DNA of 31,227 bases from CAWBRT01 sp050015355 (GCA_050015355.1 JBEKBO010000071.1:1-31227); one strand, 5' to 3'; positions 7,060-14,840 are shown, numbered from the stretch's first letter. Translations and numbers: made by a program. Notes: generated from the letters alone by a model not told the origin.

Positions 7060-8136
7060 TTGGAACTACTAATTATTCGTGCGCTGTTTGTTCTTGTAGT
7101 CGGACTCGCCTCTTACTTCCTGGAGCCGTTTGGCTTGACTCGGTTGGTTGACGCAGTGGTGGGCGTCGCGCTGGGAGGCGCCGTCATCCTGTTCGAGATC
7201 CGCCTTCGCAGCGTCAGCCTGAAACGGCTGATTGGGTCCGCAATCGGTAGTGTTCTGGGAATTATCGGCGCTTACCTCTTCTGCGCGGTGATCCGCTACA
7301 GCATTCAAAGCGGGCCAACGCAGAGCTTTCTGCAACTAACGGTCATCCTGATCATGTCCTACGTCGGTTTGATCGTGGGCGCAAGCAAGGGAGATTTGCT
7401 GAACCTTTCGGCGCTCGGCGGAATCTTTGGCGGGGAGAAGCAAGGCCGGCGGAGTTACAAAATCCTCGACACCAGCGTCATCATCGATGGCCGCATTGCC
7501 GATATTGCCGAAACCGGATTCCTCGATGGTGTGCTGACGATTCCATCGTTTGTCCTGCGCGAACTGCAACTGGTGGCCGATTCAGCCGACTCGCTGAAGC
7601 GCAACCGCGGCCGCCGCGGACTTGACATCCTGCAACGCATTCAGAAGATCACGACCTTGCAGGTGCAGATCGAAGGCAAGATCGTCACCAACGACTTCAA
7701 TCTCAACAAGGTGGCGCAGCTCCACGGCGTCGCCGTGCTGAACATCAACGAGCTGGCCAATTCGCTGAAGCCGATCGTTTTGCCCGGCGAAATCATGAAG
7801 GTATTCATCCTCAAGGAGGGCAAGGAATACAACCAGGGTGTGGCTTATCTCGATGACGGCACCATGGTCGTGGTCGACAATGCCCGCAAAATGATAGGCA
7901 AAACGGTCGATATCTCGGTCACCTCGGTTCTGCAAACCACGGCCGGCAAGATGATCTTTGGCAAGTTTGACGAGCGTGGCATGAGCAGCATGGCGCGTCC
8001 GGAACCGAGACCGCCAGACCTCCGCAAGAGCAATCCGCAACCGTCGCTGGTTCCCGAGAATTCGAACTCGAGCGCCAGTTCTTCGTCGAGTGCGGGGGCA
8101 ATCGCGCCGGCGAACGGAACCACCGAACCGCACTGA
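7060..8136 (+). CDS. YacL-like membrane PIN/TRAM-domain protein
   Basis: This 358-residue protein has the layout of B. subtilis YacL: about four membrane helices (residues 3-22, 30-48, 58-80 and 90-108), a PIN-type RNase domain and a TRAM RNA-binding domain. PIN motifs are LDTSVIIDGRIAD (D137), FVLRELQ (E168) and VTNDFNLNK (D212). The TRAM part contains GVAYLDDGTMVVVD and VTSVLQTTAGKMIFGKF. The segment between RIQK and IVTND is about 22 residues shorter than in YacL as I remember it, and it lacks the EVDxKLxxLA helix that supplies another active-site acid. The C-terminal 50 residues are a Pro/Ser-rich tail. The start is TTG 7060, with GAGG at 7051-7054; no in-frame ATG lies nearby. As in Bacillus, ispD and ispF follow. 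Confidence 0.9.
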   Translation: MELLIIRALFVLVVGLASYFLEPFGLTRLVDAVVGVALGGAVILFEIRLRSVSLKRLIGSAIGSVLGIIGAYLFCAVIRYSIQSGPTQSFLQLTVILIMSYVGLIVGASKGDLLNLSALGGIFGGEKQGRRSYKILDTSVIIDGRIADIAETGFLDGVLTIPSFVLRELQLVADSADSLKRNRGRRGLDILQRIQKITTLQVQIEGKIVTNDFNLNKVAQLHGVAVLNINELANSLKPIVLPGEIMKVFILKEGKEYNQGVAYLDDGTMVVVDNARKMIGKTVDISVTSVLQTTAGKMIFGKFDERGMSSMARPEPRPPDLRKSNPQPSLVPENSNSSASSSSSAGAIAPANGTTEPH

Positions 8137-8161
8137 GCGGTATGGCTTCGATGGCAGGTAC

Positions 8162-8202
8162 GGGGTCCCCGGCGAATGCCGCTTTTGCGTTCGCTGGGGT
8201 GG
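8162..8202. repeat. Clamp hairpin, copy at 8 kb
   Basis: CCCC (8167-8170) pairs with GGGG (8196-8199), and GGCGAATGC pairs with GCGTTCGCT, leaving the loop CGCTTTT. This gives 13 bp including two G-T pairs. The edges GGGGT on the left and TGGAAG on the right match the copies at 27813 and 28142. Confidence 0.85.
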
Positions 8203-8207
8203 AAGAC

Positions 8208-8230
8208 AAAGGCCCGGCATCCGGGCCTTT
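8208..8230 (+). terminator. Intrinsic terminator-like hairpin after the yacL-like gene
   Basis: AAAGGCCCGG (8208-8217) and CCGGGCCTTT (8221-8230) form a perfect 10-bp stem with a 3-nt loop. The U-tract is short (TTTCCGTTT). It works in either direction in principle. Confidence 0.65.
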
Positions 8231-8328
8231 CCGTTTCCAGGCAATTTCCCGGCTCTTGGCGGTTCGGCTCCGGGGCGGTGATTGCGTCTCCTTGGCTGGG
8301 ATTATTTCCCTAAGGCCAAACACAGGAT

Positions 8329-8358
8329 TTGAAAGTTCTCTGCCTTGCCTTGTATACT
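8329..8358 (+). promoter_or_regulatory. Sigma70-type promoter for ispD-ispF
   Basis: TTGAAA (8329-8334) and TATACT (8353-8358) are separated by 18 bp. Initiation would fall near 8365, about four bases before the ispD ATG, so the message would be nearly leaderless. Confidence 0.6.
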
Positions 8359-8368
8359 GCTGACCCCT

Positions 8369-9115
8369 ATGAAAGTAATGGTAATTATTCCCGCCGCCGG
8401 CCTTGGCACCCGCATGGCGTCTTCCACGGCCACTGCTCAGGGCAGGACCCGCAGCAAGCAATTCGCTCAACTGGAAGGCGTTCCGATCCTCATACACACG
8501 CTCCGCAAGTTCGCGCAGACGCAGGAAATCAGCGAAATTTGGGTGGCTATGCGGAAATCCGAGTCGGAGCTGTTCCGGGAGGAGGCCCGGAAGCACGATC
8601 TTGGTCAGAAGGTGCATATCGTCGAGGGCGGTGAACACCGGCAGCAATCCGTCGCCAACGCGCTGAACGCGTTGCGCGCCGCCGAGGACGATATCGTGCT
8701 GGTGCACGATGCGGTGCGTCCGTTTGTCACCTCCGAGACTATCGCGGCGGTCATTGCCGCCGTAAAAAAGCATGGTGCAGCAATCGCCGGCGTGCCGGCC
8801 GTCGACACCATCAAGCAGGTCGAGCGCACCGCCGACGGAGCCGTGATCACGACTACCATCCCGCGCGAGATGATAGTGCAGGCACAAACGCCGCAGGGGT
8901 TCCGCTTTGGAGTGCTGAAGAAGGCGTTCGACGACGCCACCGCCGAGGGCTTCTTGGGCACCGATGAGGCTTCTCTGCTGGAGCGCCTTGGTCAGCCTGT
9001 GCACGTGGTGATGGGCTCCGCCCGCAATATCAAGATCACAACCCCGGCTGACCTCGAATTGGCCGAGTTCTTCATTTCCCTGGAAGATCGCCGCAAGGCG
9101 AGCATTTCCGGCTGA
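8369..9115 (+). CDS. ispD: 2-C-methyl-D-erythritol 4-phosphate cytidylyltransferase
   Basis: IspD makes CDP-methylerythritol from MEP and CTP in the non-mevalonate isoprenoid pathway. The product is 248 residues with the nucleotide-binding loop IPAAGLGTRM near the N-terminus, HDAVRPF in the middle, TPQGFRFGVL and TDEASLLERLG towards the end. Between the loop and the conserved Lys (K30, in SKQF) there is a somewhat long Ser/Thr/Ala linker, and Ser replaces the usual Pro before that Lys. I chose ATG 8369 because it gives MKVMVIIPAAG; a second ATG at 8378 is equally in frame, and the start at 8345 would overlap the promoter. There is no Shine-Dalgarno. ispF follows after 90 bp on the same strand. 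Confidence 0.93.
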   Translation: MKVMVIIPAAGLGTRMASSTATAQGRTRSKQFAQLEGVPILIHTLRKFAQTQEISEIWVAMRKSESELFREEARKHDLGQKVHIVEGGEHRQQSVANALNALRAAEDDIVLVHDAVRPFVTSETIAAVIAAVKKHGAAIAGVPAVDTIKQVERTADGAVITTTIPREMIVQAQTPQGFRFGVLKKAFDDATAEGFLGTDEASLLERLGQPVHVVMGSARNIKITTPADLELAEFFISLEDRRKASISG

Positions 9116-9162
9116 AGAACCGCAACAGACAGCGGCGGCAGGCGGTTGCGAGACACTTCCCG

Positions 9163-9176
9163 GGACAGGCCTGTCC
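9163..9176. promoter_or_regulatory. Perfect 14-bp palindrome between ispD and ispF
   Basis: GGACAGGCCTGTCC is fully self-complementary with no loop. It lies 30 bp before the ispF start. It could be a protein-binding site or a small intercistronic hairpin; no regulator is suggested by sequence. Confidence 0.4.
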
Positions 9177-9205
9177 GGCAGTGTGGCAGGCGGTGAAGCT
9201 ACTTT

Positions 9206-9784
9206 ATGCGAATCGGTTACGGTTGGGACTCACACGAATTCAAGCCCGGCATTCCACTCCGGATCGGCGGCGTTGAACTGCCGCACGACAAGGGACTCGC
9301 CGGCCACTCCGATGGCGACGTGCTGCTGCACGCGCTGACCGATGCGCTGCTGGGCGCGGTTGCGGCGGGAGACATTGGCGCCTTCTTTCCGCCAAGCGAT
9401 CCTAAGTGGAAGGGAGCGAACTCGGTTATTTTCGTCGAGGAAGCGATGCGCCACGTGGAAAAAGCCGGCTATGCGGTGACCAATGCCGATACCACGCTGA
9501 TTCTGGCCGCTCCCAAGATCGGGCCTCACGCCGCCCGCATTCAACAGCGCCTGGCCGAATTGCTCAAAGTGGACTGCAACTGCGTCGGTGTGAAGGCGAA
9601 AACACCGGAGGGAATGGGGACCGACAACGCCGCCATCGCACACGCCGTGGTGCTGCTGGAAAAGCGCAACGACGGCCGGCTTGACATGATGGAGGCCGTC
9701 GAGGCCCTGCCGCAGGAGGTCGTGGATGAGATGGTCGAGGAGGTACTCGAAACTATCAACCCTCCTACGTCCAAGAAGATGTAG
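9206..9784 (+). CDS. ispF: 2-C-methyl-D-erythritol 2,4-cyclodiphosphate synthase
   Basis: IspF converts CDP-methylerythritol 2-phosphate to the cyclic diphosphate, releasing CMP. The zinc ligands D8, H10 (GYGWDSHEF) and H42 (DGDVLLHALTDALLG) are all in place, as is the DIGAFFPPSDPKWKGA loop. The C-terminal part has KAKTPEGMGTDNAAIAHAVVLL. At 192 residues it is about 30 longer than the usual 157-160; the extra tail (EALPQEVVDEMVEEVLETI) is acidic and helical. The product forms trimers in characterised species. The start is ATG 9206, with only a weak ribosome binding site, GGTGAAG, ahead. It follows ispD, as expected for consecutive or near-consecutive pathway steps (IspE, between them, is not in this window). 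Confidence 0.95.
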   Translation: MRIGYGWDSHEFKPGIPLRIGGVELPHDKGLAGHSDGDVLLHALTDALLGAVAAGDIGAFFPPSDPKWKGANSVIFVEEAMRHVEKAGYAVTNADTTLILAAPKIGPHAARIQQRLAELLKVDCNCVGVKAKTPEGMGTDNAAIAHAVVLLEKRNDGRLDMMEAVEALPQEVVDEMVEEVLETINPPTSKKM

Positions 9785-9853
9785 CGAAATTGAGGCGTTA
9801 AGGCGGCGTTGAGCGGGGGTGGGAAGCGAAGCCACAGCATGTCGCATATATAG

Positions 9854-10714
9854 TCATGCTGAGCGAAGCGAAGCATCCGGAGGGACTGCCCTACTCCGCT
9901 TCTTTTCCAGTTCCTGAAAGACCTTCATGAGGTTTTCCAGCAGCAAAAACAGGGTCTGGTTTACTCGCTTCAAATCGGTCAGGAAGTAGCTCAGGTTCAA
10001 GACAAGCAGATTCTCACCGACCACGTCAAAGATCGCGTTTTCCAGCAGCCGCGCATGCTTGATGAGCAACGGAACGGAAAAGCCTTGGCGATACCTGACT
10101 TTGGCCCAATGCGCGACGACACGCGCGGTCTCACCGCGCGCATTGTCCGGGTCGGGAGAATCCAGCACATCGGCCAGCATGCCCAGGACCGGCCCGATGG
10201 GAGCGACACGATCCTCCTCGCTAATTCGCAGGACCATGAGTTCGGGATCTGCCTTCATCAGTGCCAGCGTCCGATGCACAATTTCATTCGACAACTCCCG
10301 CAGCAAGCCGGAAAGGCGTTTGCAGGGAAGGAACCGGTGGCGAACGGGATTTTTTAGTTTTTCTTCAATCTCGGCGAGTAGTGAAGACACGCTTGCCGGC
10401 TTGATCAGGCAGCCATCCACCTGGCTGCGAATTGCCTGTAGCGCCGCTTCCAGTGCTGGATACCCGGTAAGAATAAAGTTGATGCACTCCGGTTGCGTGC
10501 GGCGCATGCCGCTGACCACCGTATATCCATCTCCGGGTTGACCGATGTTGAGATCGGTGATCAGCACGTCGAAAGAGCGGGAGGTGATCGCCGCCAAGGC
10601 TTCGGCGACCGTGCCAACGCAGAATACGTCATATCCGTGTAGGGTGAGTATCCGGGGTACGGTCTCTCGAATAGCTGCTTCGTCATCGACAAACAAAACT
10701 CGGGCAACTGCCAC
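9854..10714 (-). CDS. Response regulator with helical output region
   Basis: This 286-residue protein has an N-terminal receiver domain with the acidic pair D10-D11, phospho-acceptor D54 (VLITDLNIG), T83 (ILTGYP) and K105 (LIKP). Residues about 125-270 are all-helical, without a helix-turn-helix or GGDEF signature; the pattern of long amphipathic helices recalls the RsbRD-type N-terminal (globin-like) domain, which is only a suggestion. It may act through protein contacts rather than DNA binding. Start: GTG at 10712-10714, with GGGAGG (complement of 10721-10726) six bases upstream. The alternative GTG at 10789 lacks such a site. The last residues (PPDASLRSA) and the stop codon come from an intergenic repeat unit (9855-9885). 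No histidine kinase lies in the window. Confidence 0.85.
   Translation of the reverse strand: MAVARVLFVDDEAAIRETVPRILTLHGYDVFCVGTVAEALAAITSRSFDVLITDLNIGQPGDGYTVVSGMRRTQPECINFILTGYPALEAALQAIRSQVDGCLIKPASVSSLLAEIEEKLKNPVRHRFLPCKRLSGLLRELSNEIVHRTLALMKADPELMVLRISEEDRVAPIGPVLGMLADVLDSPDPDNARGETARVVAHWAKVRYRQGFSVPLLIKHARLLENAIFDVVGENLLVLNLSYFLTDLKRVNQTLFLLLENLMKVFQELEKKRSRAVPPDASLRSA
9855..9885. repeat. Single arm of the TGTCATNCTGAGCGAAG repeat
   Basis: The unit GTCATGCTGAGCGAAGCGAA starts at 9854 and continues to GCATCCGG. It overlaps the 3' end of the response-regulator gene and supplies its last ten codons and stop. Confidence 0.75.
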
Positions 10715-11045
10715 CGAACACCTCCCAAGAAAGCGGGCCTTTGCCCTTGCCTTGGATTCGATGCAAGTTTCCGGAAAGGAGAAACTCACTTCCAGACCAG
10801 ATTCGCGGAAGGTATACCCCGCGAAGGAGCTGGTCGTCGAGCCCGGCGGTGATATATAGCAGTGATATATAAGGGCTTACCGTCTATGAAATTGCTCTAA
10901 CGGAGGGTGTCAAAAACGGCCTCGCCCCGGCTAGCCAGTCTGCTAACGGACCGGGAATGGCACGAGAGTGTTGGCCATGACACTGATGGGGATTTGGAAT
11001 ACACCACCAAGGGAATAGCTCTAGCCCTTAGCTGATGGCTTCGGG
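10715..11045. other. Intergenic upstream of the response regulator; paired GTGATATATA sites
   Basis: GTGATATATA occurs at 10849-10858 and again at 10862-10871, a 13-bp period. It lies upstream of the minus-strand response regulator and could be a regulator site or AT-rich promoter. Near 11008-11028, AAGGG and CCCTT arms could form a weak terminator for glnS. No gene is supported. Confidence 0.4.
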
Positions 11046-12800
11046 TCAGCGTTTCTGCCCGGTCGATTGGGGTGAGCGTTGCCCCTTTTCGATCTTGGCC
11101 CAAGTATCTTTCAGGGCCACGGTGCGGTTGAACACCGTTTTGCCGGGGCTCGAATCGGGATCGACGCAAAAGTACCCGAGGCGCTCGAACTGATAGCGGC
11201 TTCCCGCGGCGGCATTCGCCAGCGACGGTTCGAGCTTGCAACCGGTCAGCACCTGCAACGAATGCGGATTGAGGTTCGCGGTGAAATCCTGTCCTTCCTC
11301 GATTTCGTTCGGGTTTTCCTTGGTGAAAAGATTGTCGTAGAGGCGCACTTCAGCGCCGGCCGCATGGCTGGCTGAAACCCAGTGGATTGTTGCCTTCACT
11401 TTGCGCCCGTCCGGAGCGTTTCCGCCCCGGGTCGCCGGGTCATAAGTGCAGTGAACTTCGACGACCTCGCCTTTGCCATCCTTCACCGCGCTGGTGCAGG
11501 TGATGAAGTAGCCTCCGCGCAGACGCACCTCGCGTCCTGGCGACAAGCGAAAATACTGCTTCGGCGGCGTCTCCCGGAAGTCGTCCTGCTCGATGTAGAG
11601 CGCGCGAGAGAATGGAACTTTTCTCGTGCCGGCGGCCGGATCTTCGGGATTGTTGACCAGCTCAATCTCTTCGACTTGGTTCTCCGGGTAGTTGTCGATT
11701 ACGACCTTCAGCGGCCGCAACACGGCCATCGCGCGTGGCGCGCGCTTGTTCAGATCTTCGCGCACGAAGTGTTCGAGCATGGCCAGCTCGGTCTTGCCGC
11801 TGGTTTTGGAAACCCCTACCGCCGCGCAGAAATTGCGCAGTGCCTCGGGCGTGTAGCCGCGCCGCCGGATGCCCGACAAGGTCGGCATGCGGGGATCGTC
11901 CCAGGCTTTGACGCGGCCTTCCTGCACCAGTTGCAGCAGCCTGCGTTTGCTCAACAGCGTGTAGGTGAGATTCAGGCGGTCGAACTCGGTCTGCTGCGAC
12001 GGAAAAATGCCCAACTGCTGAATGAACCAGTTGTACAGCGGCCGATGGTCTTCGAATTCCAGCGTACACATGGAATGCGTAACCCGCTCAATGGAGTCGG
12101 ACTGCCCATGGGCGTAGTCGTACATCGGGTAGATGCACCACTTGTCGCCCGTGCGGTGATGCTCGGCGTGCACGATGCGGTACATTACCGGATCGCGCAT
12201 GTTCAGGTTCGGCGAGGCCATATCGATCTTGGCGCGCAGGGTACGAGAGCCATCCGGGAACTCGCCGGCCCGCATACGCTGGAACAGATCCAGGTTTTCC
12301 TCAACCGAACGGTTGCGATACGGGCTGTCCTTTCCGGGCTCAGTCAGGTTTCCGCGATACTCGCGCACCTGCTCCGCAGTCAGATCGTCGACATAAGCCT
12401 TTCCGGTTCGAATGAGCTGCAAGGCCCACTCATAGAGCTGATCGAAGTAGTCAGAGGCATAGTAGAGCCCGTCCCACTCAAAGCCGAGCCAGCGCACGTC
12501 CTCCATAATGGAATCGACGTACTCGGTCTCTTCCTTTTCCGGATTGGTGTCGTCGAAGCGCAGATTGGTCTTGCCGCCGAACTCGTCGGCCAATCCGAAG
12601 TCGAGGCAAATTGCCTTGGCGTGCCCGATGTGCAAATAGCCGTTCGGCTCCGGCGGAAAACGCGTCTGGATGGTCGCGTCCCCGAACTTCTTCGTCCTGA
12701 TATCTTCGATGAACATGTCGCGTATGAAATTAGTAGGAGTGCTCGCGGACTCGGCGGGGGCTGTGGCGTCGGTATCGGTTTTATTGTTAGGCATGTGCAT
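11046..12800 (-). CDS. glnS: Glutaminyl-tRNA synthetase
   Basis: This class I synthetase charges tRNA-Gln with glutamine in the cytoplasm. At 584 residues it is slightly longer than the E. coli enzyme, mainly through a polar Thr/Ala/Ser-rich N-terminus of about 20 residues. The Rossmann core carries RFPPEPNGYLHIGHAKAI (HIGH at 57-60) and the KMSKS equivalent LSKRRLLQLV. The two C-terminal beta-barrels for anticodon recognition follow, including FSRALYIEQDDFRETPPKQ. Its presence means the cell can charge Gln-tRNA directly instead of relying only on the amidotransferase route. The start is ATG at 12798-12800; an internal ATG two codons later is also possible. No Shine-Dalgarno is visible, but a promoter-like pair lies directly upstream. 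Confidence 0.96.
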   Translation of the reverse strand: MHMPNNKTDTDATAPAESASTPTNFIRDMFIEDIRTKKFGDATIQTRFPPEPNGYLHIGHAKAICLDFGLADEFGGKTNLRFDDTNPEKEETEYVDSIMEDVRWLGFEWDGLYYASDYFDQLYEWALQLIRTGKAYVDDLTAEQVREYRGNLTEPGKDSPYRNRSVEENLDLFQRMRAGEFPDGSRTLRAKIDMASPNLNMRDPVMYRIVHAEHHRTGDKWCIYPMYDYAHGQSDSIERVTHSMCTLEFEDHRPLYNWFIQQLGIFPSQQTEFDRLNLTYTLLSKRRLLQLVQEGRVKAWDDPRMPTLSGIRRRGYTPEALRNFCAAVGVSKTSGKTELAMLEHFVREDLNKRAPRAMAVLRPLKVVIDNYPENQVEEIELVNNPEDPAAGTRKVPFSRALYIEQDDFRETPPKQYFRLSPGREVRLRGGYFITCTSAVKDGKGEVVEVHCTYDPATRGGNAPDGRKVKATIHWVSASHAAGAEVRLYDNLFTKENPNEIEEGQDFTANLNPHSLQVLTGCKLEPSLANAAAGSRYQFERLGYFCVDPDSSPGKTVFNRTVALKDTWAKIEKGQRSPQSTGQKR

Positions 12801-12808
12801 ACAGTTCG

Positions 12809-12835
12809 ATCTTATCGCAACAGAATCACCGTCAA
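12809..12835 (-). promoter_or_regulatory. Probable glnS promoter next to the start codon
   Basis: On the minus strand, TTGACG (12830-12835) and TAAGAT (12809-12814) are 15 bp apart, a little short. The -10 ends eight bases before the ATG, implying a leaderless or nearly leaderless mRNA. Confidence 0.45.
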
Positions 12836-12887
12836 AGTGCTGAGCTGCGAAACGAATGCTCTACTCCGGATTCTGCGGGCCCGCGAC

Positions 12888-13150
12888 GGGTGGCGCAGGG
12901 CTTTAGCCCTGCGGTCCGGCCACTGAAATTGTGTGCGGCTTTACAGGTTGCTAAGAAACTGTTCTCCGAGGTGTCATCCTGAGCGCAGCGAAGGATCTGC
13001 TGTTTGCGCCTGCTGAAAATAAAGCAGATCCTTCGGTCGCCCAAAACCGGCGCGACCTCAGGATGACACTGCTGCGAGTTTTTCAGCAGCCTCTTTAGCC
13101 GCTGTCAGTCTCAATTACTAAGATAGCAGGGCTGAAGCCCTGCGCCACCC
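12888..13150. repeat. Nested repeat island between glnS and gltX
   Basis: Three layers are visible. Outermost, a 25-bp unit containing GCGCAGGGCTTTAGCCCTGC (12888-12912) occurs inverted at 13126-13150 with one mismatch. Inside it, AGGTTGCTAAGAAACT (12945-12960) pairs imperfectly with AGTTTTTCAGCAGCCT (13077-13092). Innermost, TGTCATCCTGAG (12972-12983) pairs perfectly with CTCAGGATGACA (13057-13068), matching the element at position 1. The rest of 12801-13275 shows no gene. Confidence 0.85.
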
Positions 13151-13275
13151 CAGGGATTTTGCCTGGCATTGCTGAACAGAACAGTAGGGATAAAGCTCAC
13201 TCTACCCACCTGTGCTTCGCCACCTGAACAACATGGCCTTCAGCCGCTCCGCAAGCCTTGCTACGAGTGTCCGCG

Positions 13276-14751
13276 CTATTCAATTTTCCGAATCGCCTGC
13301 TCGATTCGCTCCAGGCTCTTCTCCCGGCCCAGCACTTCCAGCGTCTCGAACAGCGGCGGCGCCTGCTTGCGTCCGCAGACGGCTACGCGGATGGGCTGGA
13401 ACATCTGCCCGGCCTTGATCCCCAGCTCCTGGGCGGCGGAGCGCAGCGTGGCTTCCAATGCCTGATGGTTGAATCCGTCCGCTGCGGGTTGCTCTGCAGG
13501 GGCCGCCGCTGTTGCCGGGATGGCGGCCAGCAATTCCTGCGAACGCCGCAGAATCCGCAGGGCCATTGCGGCATCGCCTTTCTGCGGGATCAACTCGGCG
13601 CTGTCGTAGGGCGGCAGCCGGTCGACCAGGAAGAAATCCGCCACCGCGAACACGTCGCGCAGCAGCTTGATGCGCTCGCGAATGAGCGGCGTAATCTGCA
13701 ACATTCGGGCCGGGCTTACGTCGTAGTCCGCGGCGCGCACCACCGGCAGCAGCCGCCGGCTCAACTCCTCGACCGGCAGGGCGCGGATGTGTTCGGCATT
13801 GAGCCACACGGCCTTGGGATCGAAAGGATCTTCTTCCTTGAAATTGATCACCGCATTGGCGCGATGGATTCCCTCCAGCGAGAAGGCGTCGACCAGTTCC
13901 GGCCGGCTCATCTGCTCGCGGTCGTTCTTCGGCGACCAGCCGAGCAGACACAGGAAATTCACGAACGCCTCCGGCAGAAAACCGGCGTCGCGGTAGGTGG
14001 TCACGCTCACGACCGGTCCGTGGCGGCGCTTGGAGAGCTTGCTTCCATCGGGCGCCACCAGCAAGGGAAGATGCGCAAACTGCGGCGGCGCGGCGCCGGC
14101 GGCCTCGAAGATCAGCCAGTGCTTGAACGTGTTTGAGAGATGATCCTGGCCGCGAATGATATGGCTGATGCGCAGGTCGGCGTCGTCGGCGCAGGATGCC
14201 AGATGATAGGTCGGCATGCCGTCGCTGCGCAGCAAGGCGAAATCTTCAATGTCGGCCGTGGACTTCACCTGCTCGCCGTAAACGGCATCGGCGAAGCGCA
14301 CTTGCTCCTCGCTGTCGCGCGGCACGCGGAAGCGTAACGCAAAAGCTTCTCCGGCGGCGGCGCGGCGGTCGCTTTCCTGGCGGGAAAGCTCCCGCATGCC
14401 GGCATTGAACAGCCACCCGGGACCCGCCGGGCTCTCGCTCTCCTCTGTCCGCGCGGGCGTAAAGTCGCGATAGGCGAGTCCCTTCTGGAAAATCGCCTCG
14501 GCCATCTGGCGGTGCAGAGCCAGGCGCTCGGACTGCTTGTATTCTTCATCCCAGCCAAGATCGAGCCAGCGCAGACCCTCGAAAATAGAGGTCAGCGAAG
14601 CCTCTGTGTTGCGCTCCACGTCGGTGTCATCGACACGGAGAACCATCGTCCCGCCCTGGTGGCGGGCATAAAGCCAGTTGAAGATGAAAGTGCGCGCGCT
14701 CCCGACGTGCAAAAAGCCCGTGGGAGAGGGCGCAAAACGGACTCTGACCAT
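13276..14751 (-). CDS. gltX: Glutamyl-tRNA synthetase
   Basis: This 491-residue class I synthetase attaches glutamate to tRNA-Glu. It begins MVRVRFAPSPTGFLHVGSAR (HIGH-type motif HVGS) and has DGSKLSKRRHG as its KMSKS loop, followed by the helical anticodon-binding domain. There is no Cys-type zinc knuckle in the SWIM-like stretch (ARTEESESPAGPGWLF). I chose the ATG at 14749-14751 because the family starts exactly there; the 49-residue extension from 14898 is translated tandem repeat. A -10 box TATACT (complement of 14759-14764) stands seven bases before the ATG. The gene lies near glnS, but a 475-bp repeat island separates them, so they are probably transcribed separately. Confidence 0.96.
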   Translation of the reverse strand: MVRVRFAPSPTGFLHVGSARTFIFNWLYARHQGGTMVLRVDDTDVERNTEASLTSIFEGLRWLDLGWDEEYKQSERLALHRQMAEAIFQKGLAYRDFTPARTEESESPAGPGWLFNAGMRELSRQESDRRAAAGEAFALRFRVPRDSEEQVRFADAVYGEQVKSTADIEDFALLRSDGMPTYHLASCADDADLRISHIIRGQDHLSNTFKHWLIFEAAGAAPPQFAHLPLLVAPDGSKLSKRRHGPVVSVTTYRDAGFLPEAFVNFLCLLGWSPKNDREQMSRPELVDAFSLEGIHRANAVINFKEEDPFDPKAVWLNAEHIRALPVEELSRRLLPVVRAADYDVSPARMLQITPLIRERIKLLRDVFAVADFFLVDRLPPYDSAELIPQKGDAAMALRILRRSQELLAAIPATAAAPAEQPAADGFNHQALEATLRSAAQELGIKAGQMFQPIRVAVCGRKQAPPLFETLEVLGREKSLERIEQAIRKIE

Positions 14752-14758
14752 AAGTTTT

Positions 14759-14789
14759 AGTATAAACGCCCCGCCAAAGAGGACATCAA
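14759..14789 (-). promoter_or_regulatory. gltX promoter, predicted leaderless
   Basis: On the minus strand, TTGATG (14784-14789) and TATACT (14759-14764) are 19 bp apart. Only seven bases separate TATACT from the ATG, so transcription should begin at or within a base or two of the start codon. Confidence 0.55.
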
Positions 14790-14840
14790 CGGACGGCGAG
14801 CTGGCTGGCTTCGTTCCGGCGGCTGGCATGAACGTCTGTT

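Noticed and set aside
7919..9004. 361-residue minus-strand frame across the end of the yacL-like gene and ispD
   Set aside because: It spans two well-supported plus-strand genes, a terminator hairpin and a promoter; the composition is that of an antisense shadow.
9808..9831. Possible sixth clamp hairpin (3' edge GGGGGTGGGAAGCGAAG)
   Set aside because: The right edge resembles the copy at 27704-27720, but there is no CCCC arm or pairing stem to the left; at best a decayed half.
11382..12926. 514-residue plus-strand open frame opposite glnS
   Set aside because: It is a long shadow caused by GC-rich codon use of glnS; no motif, signal or family pattern is visible, while glnS has all synthetase signatures.
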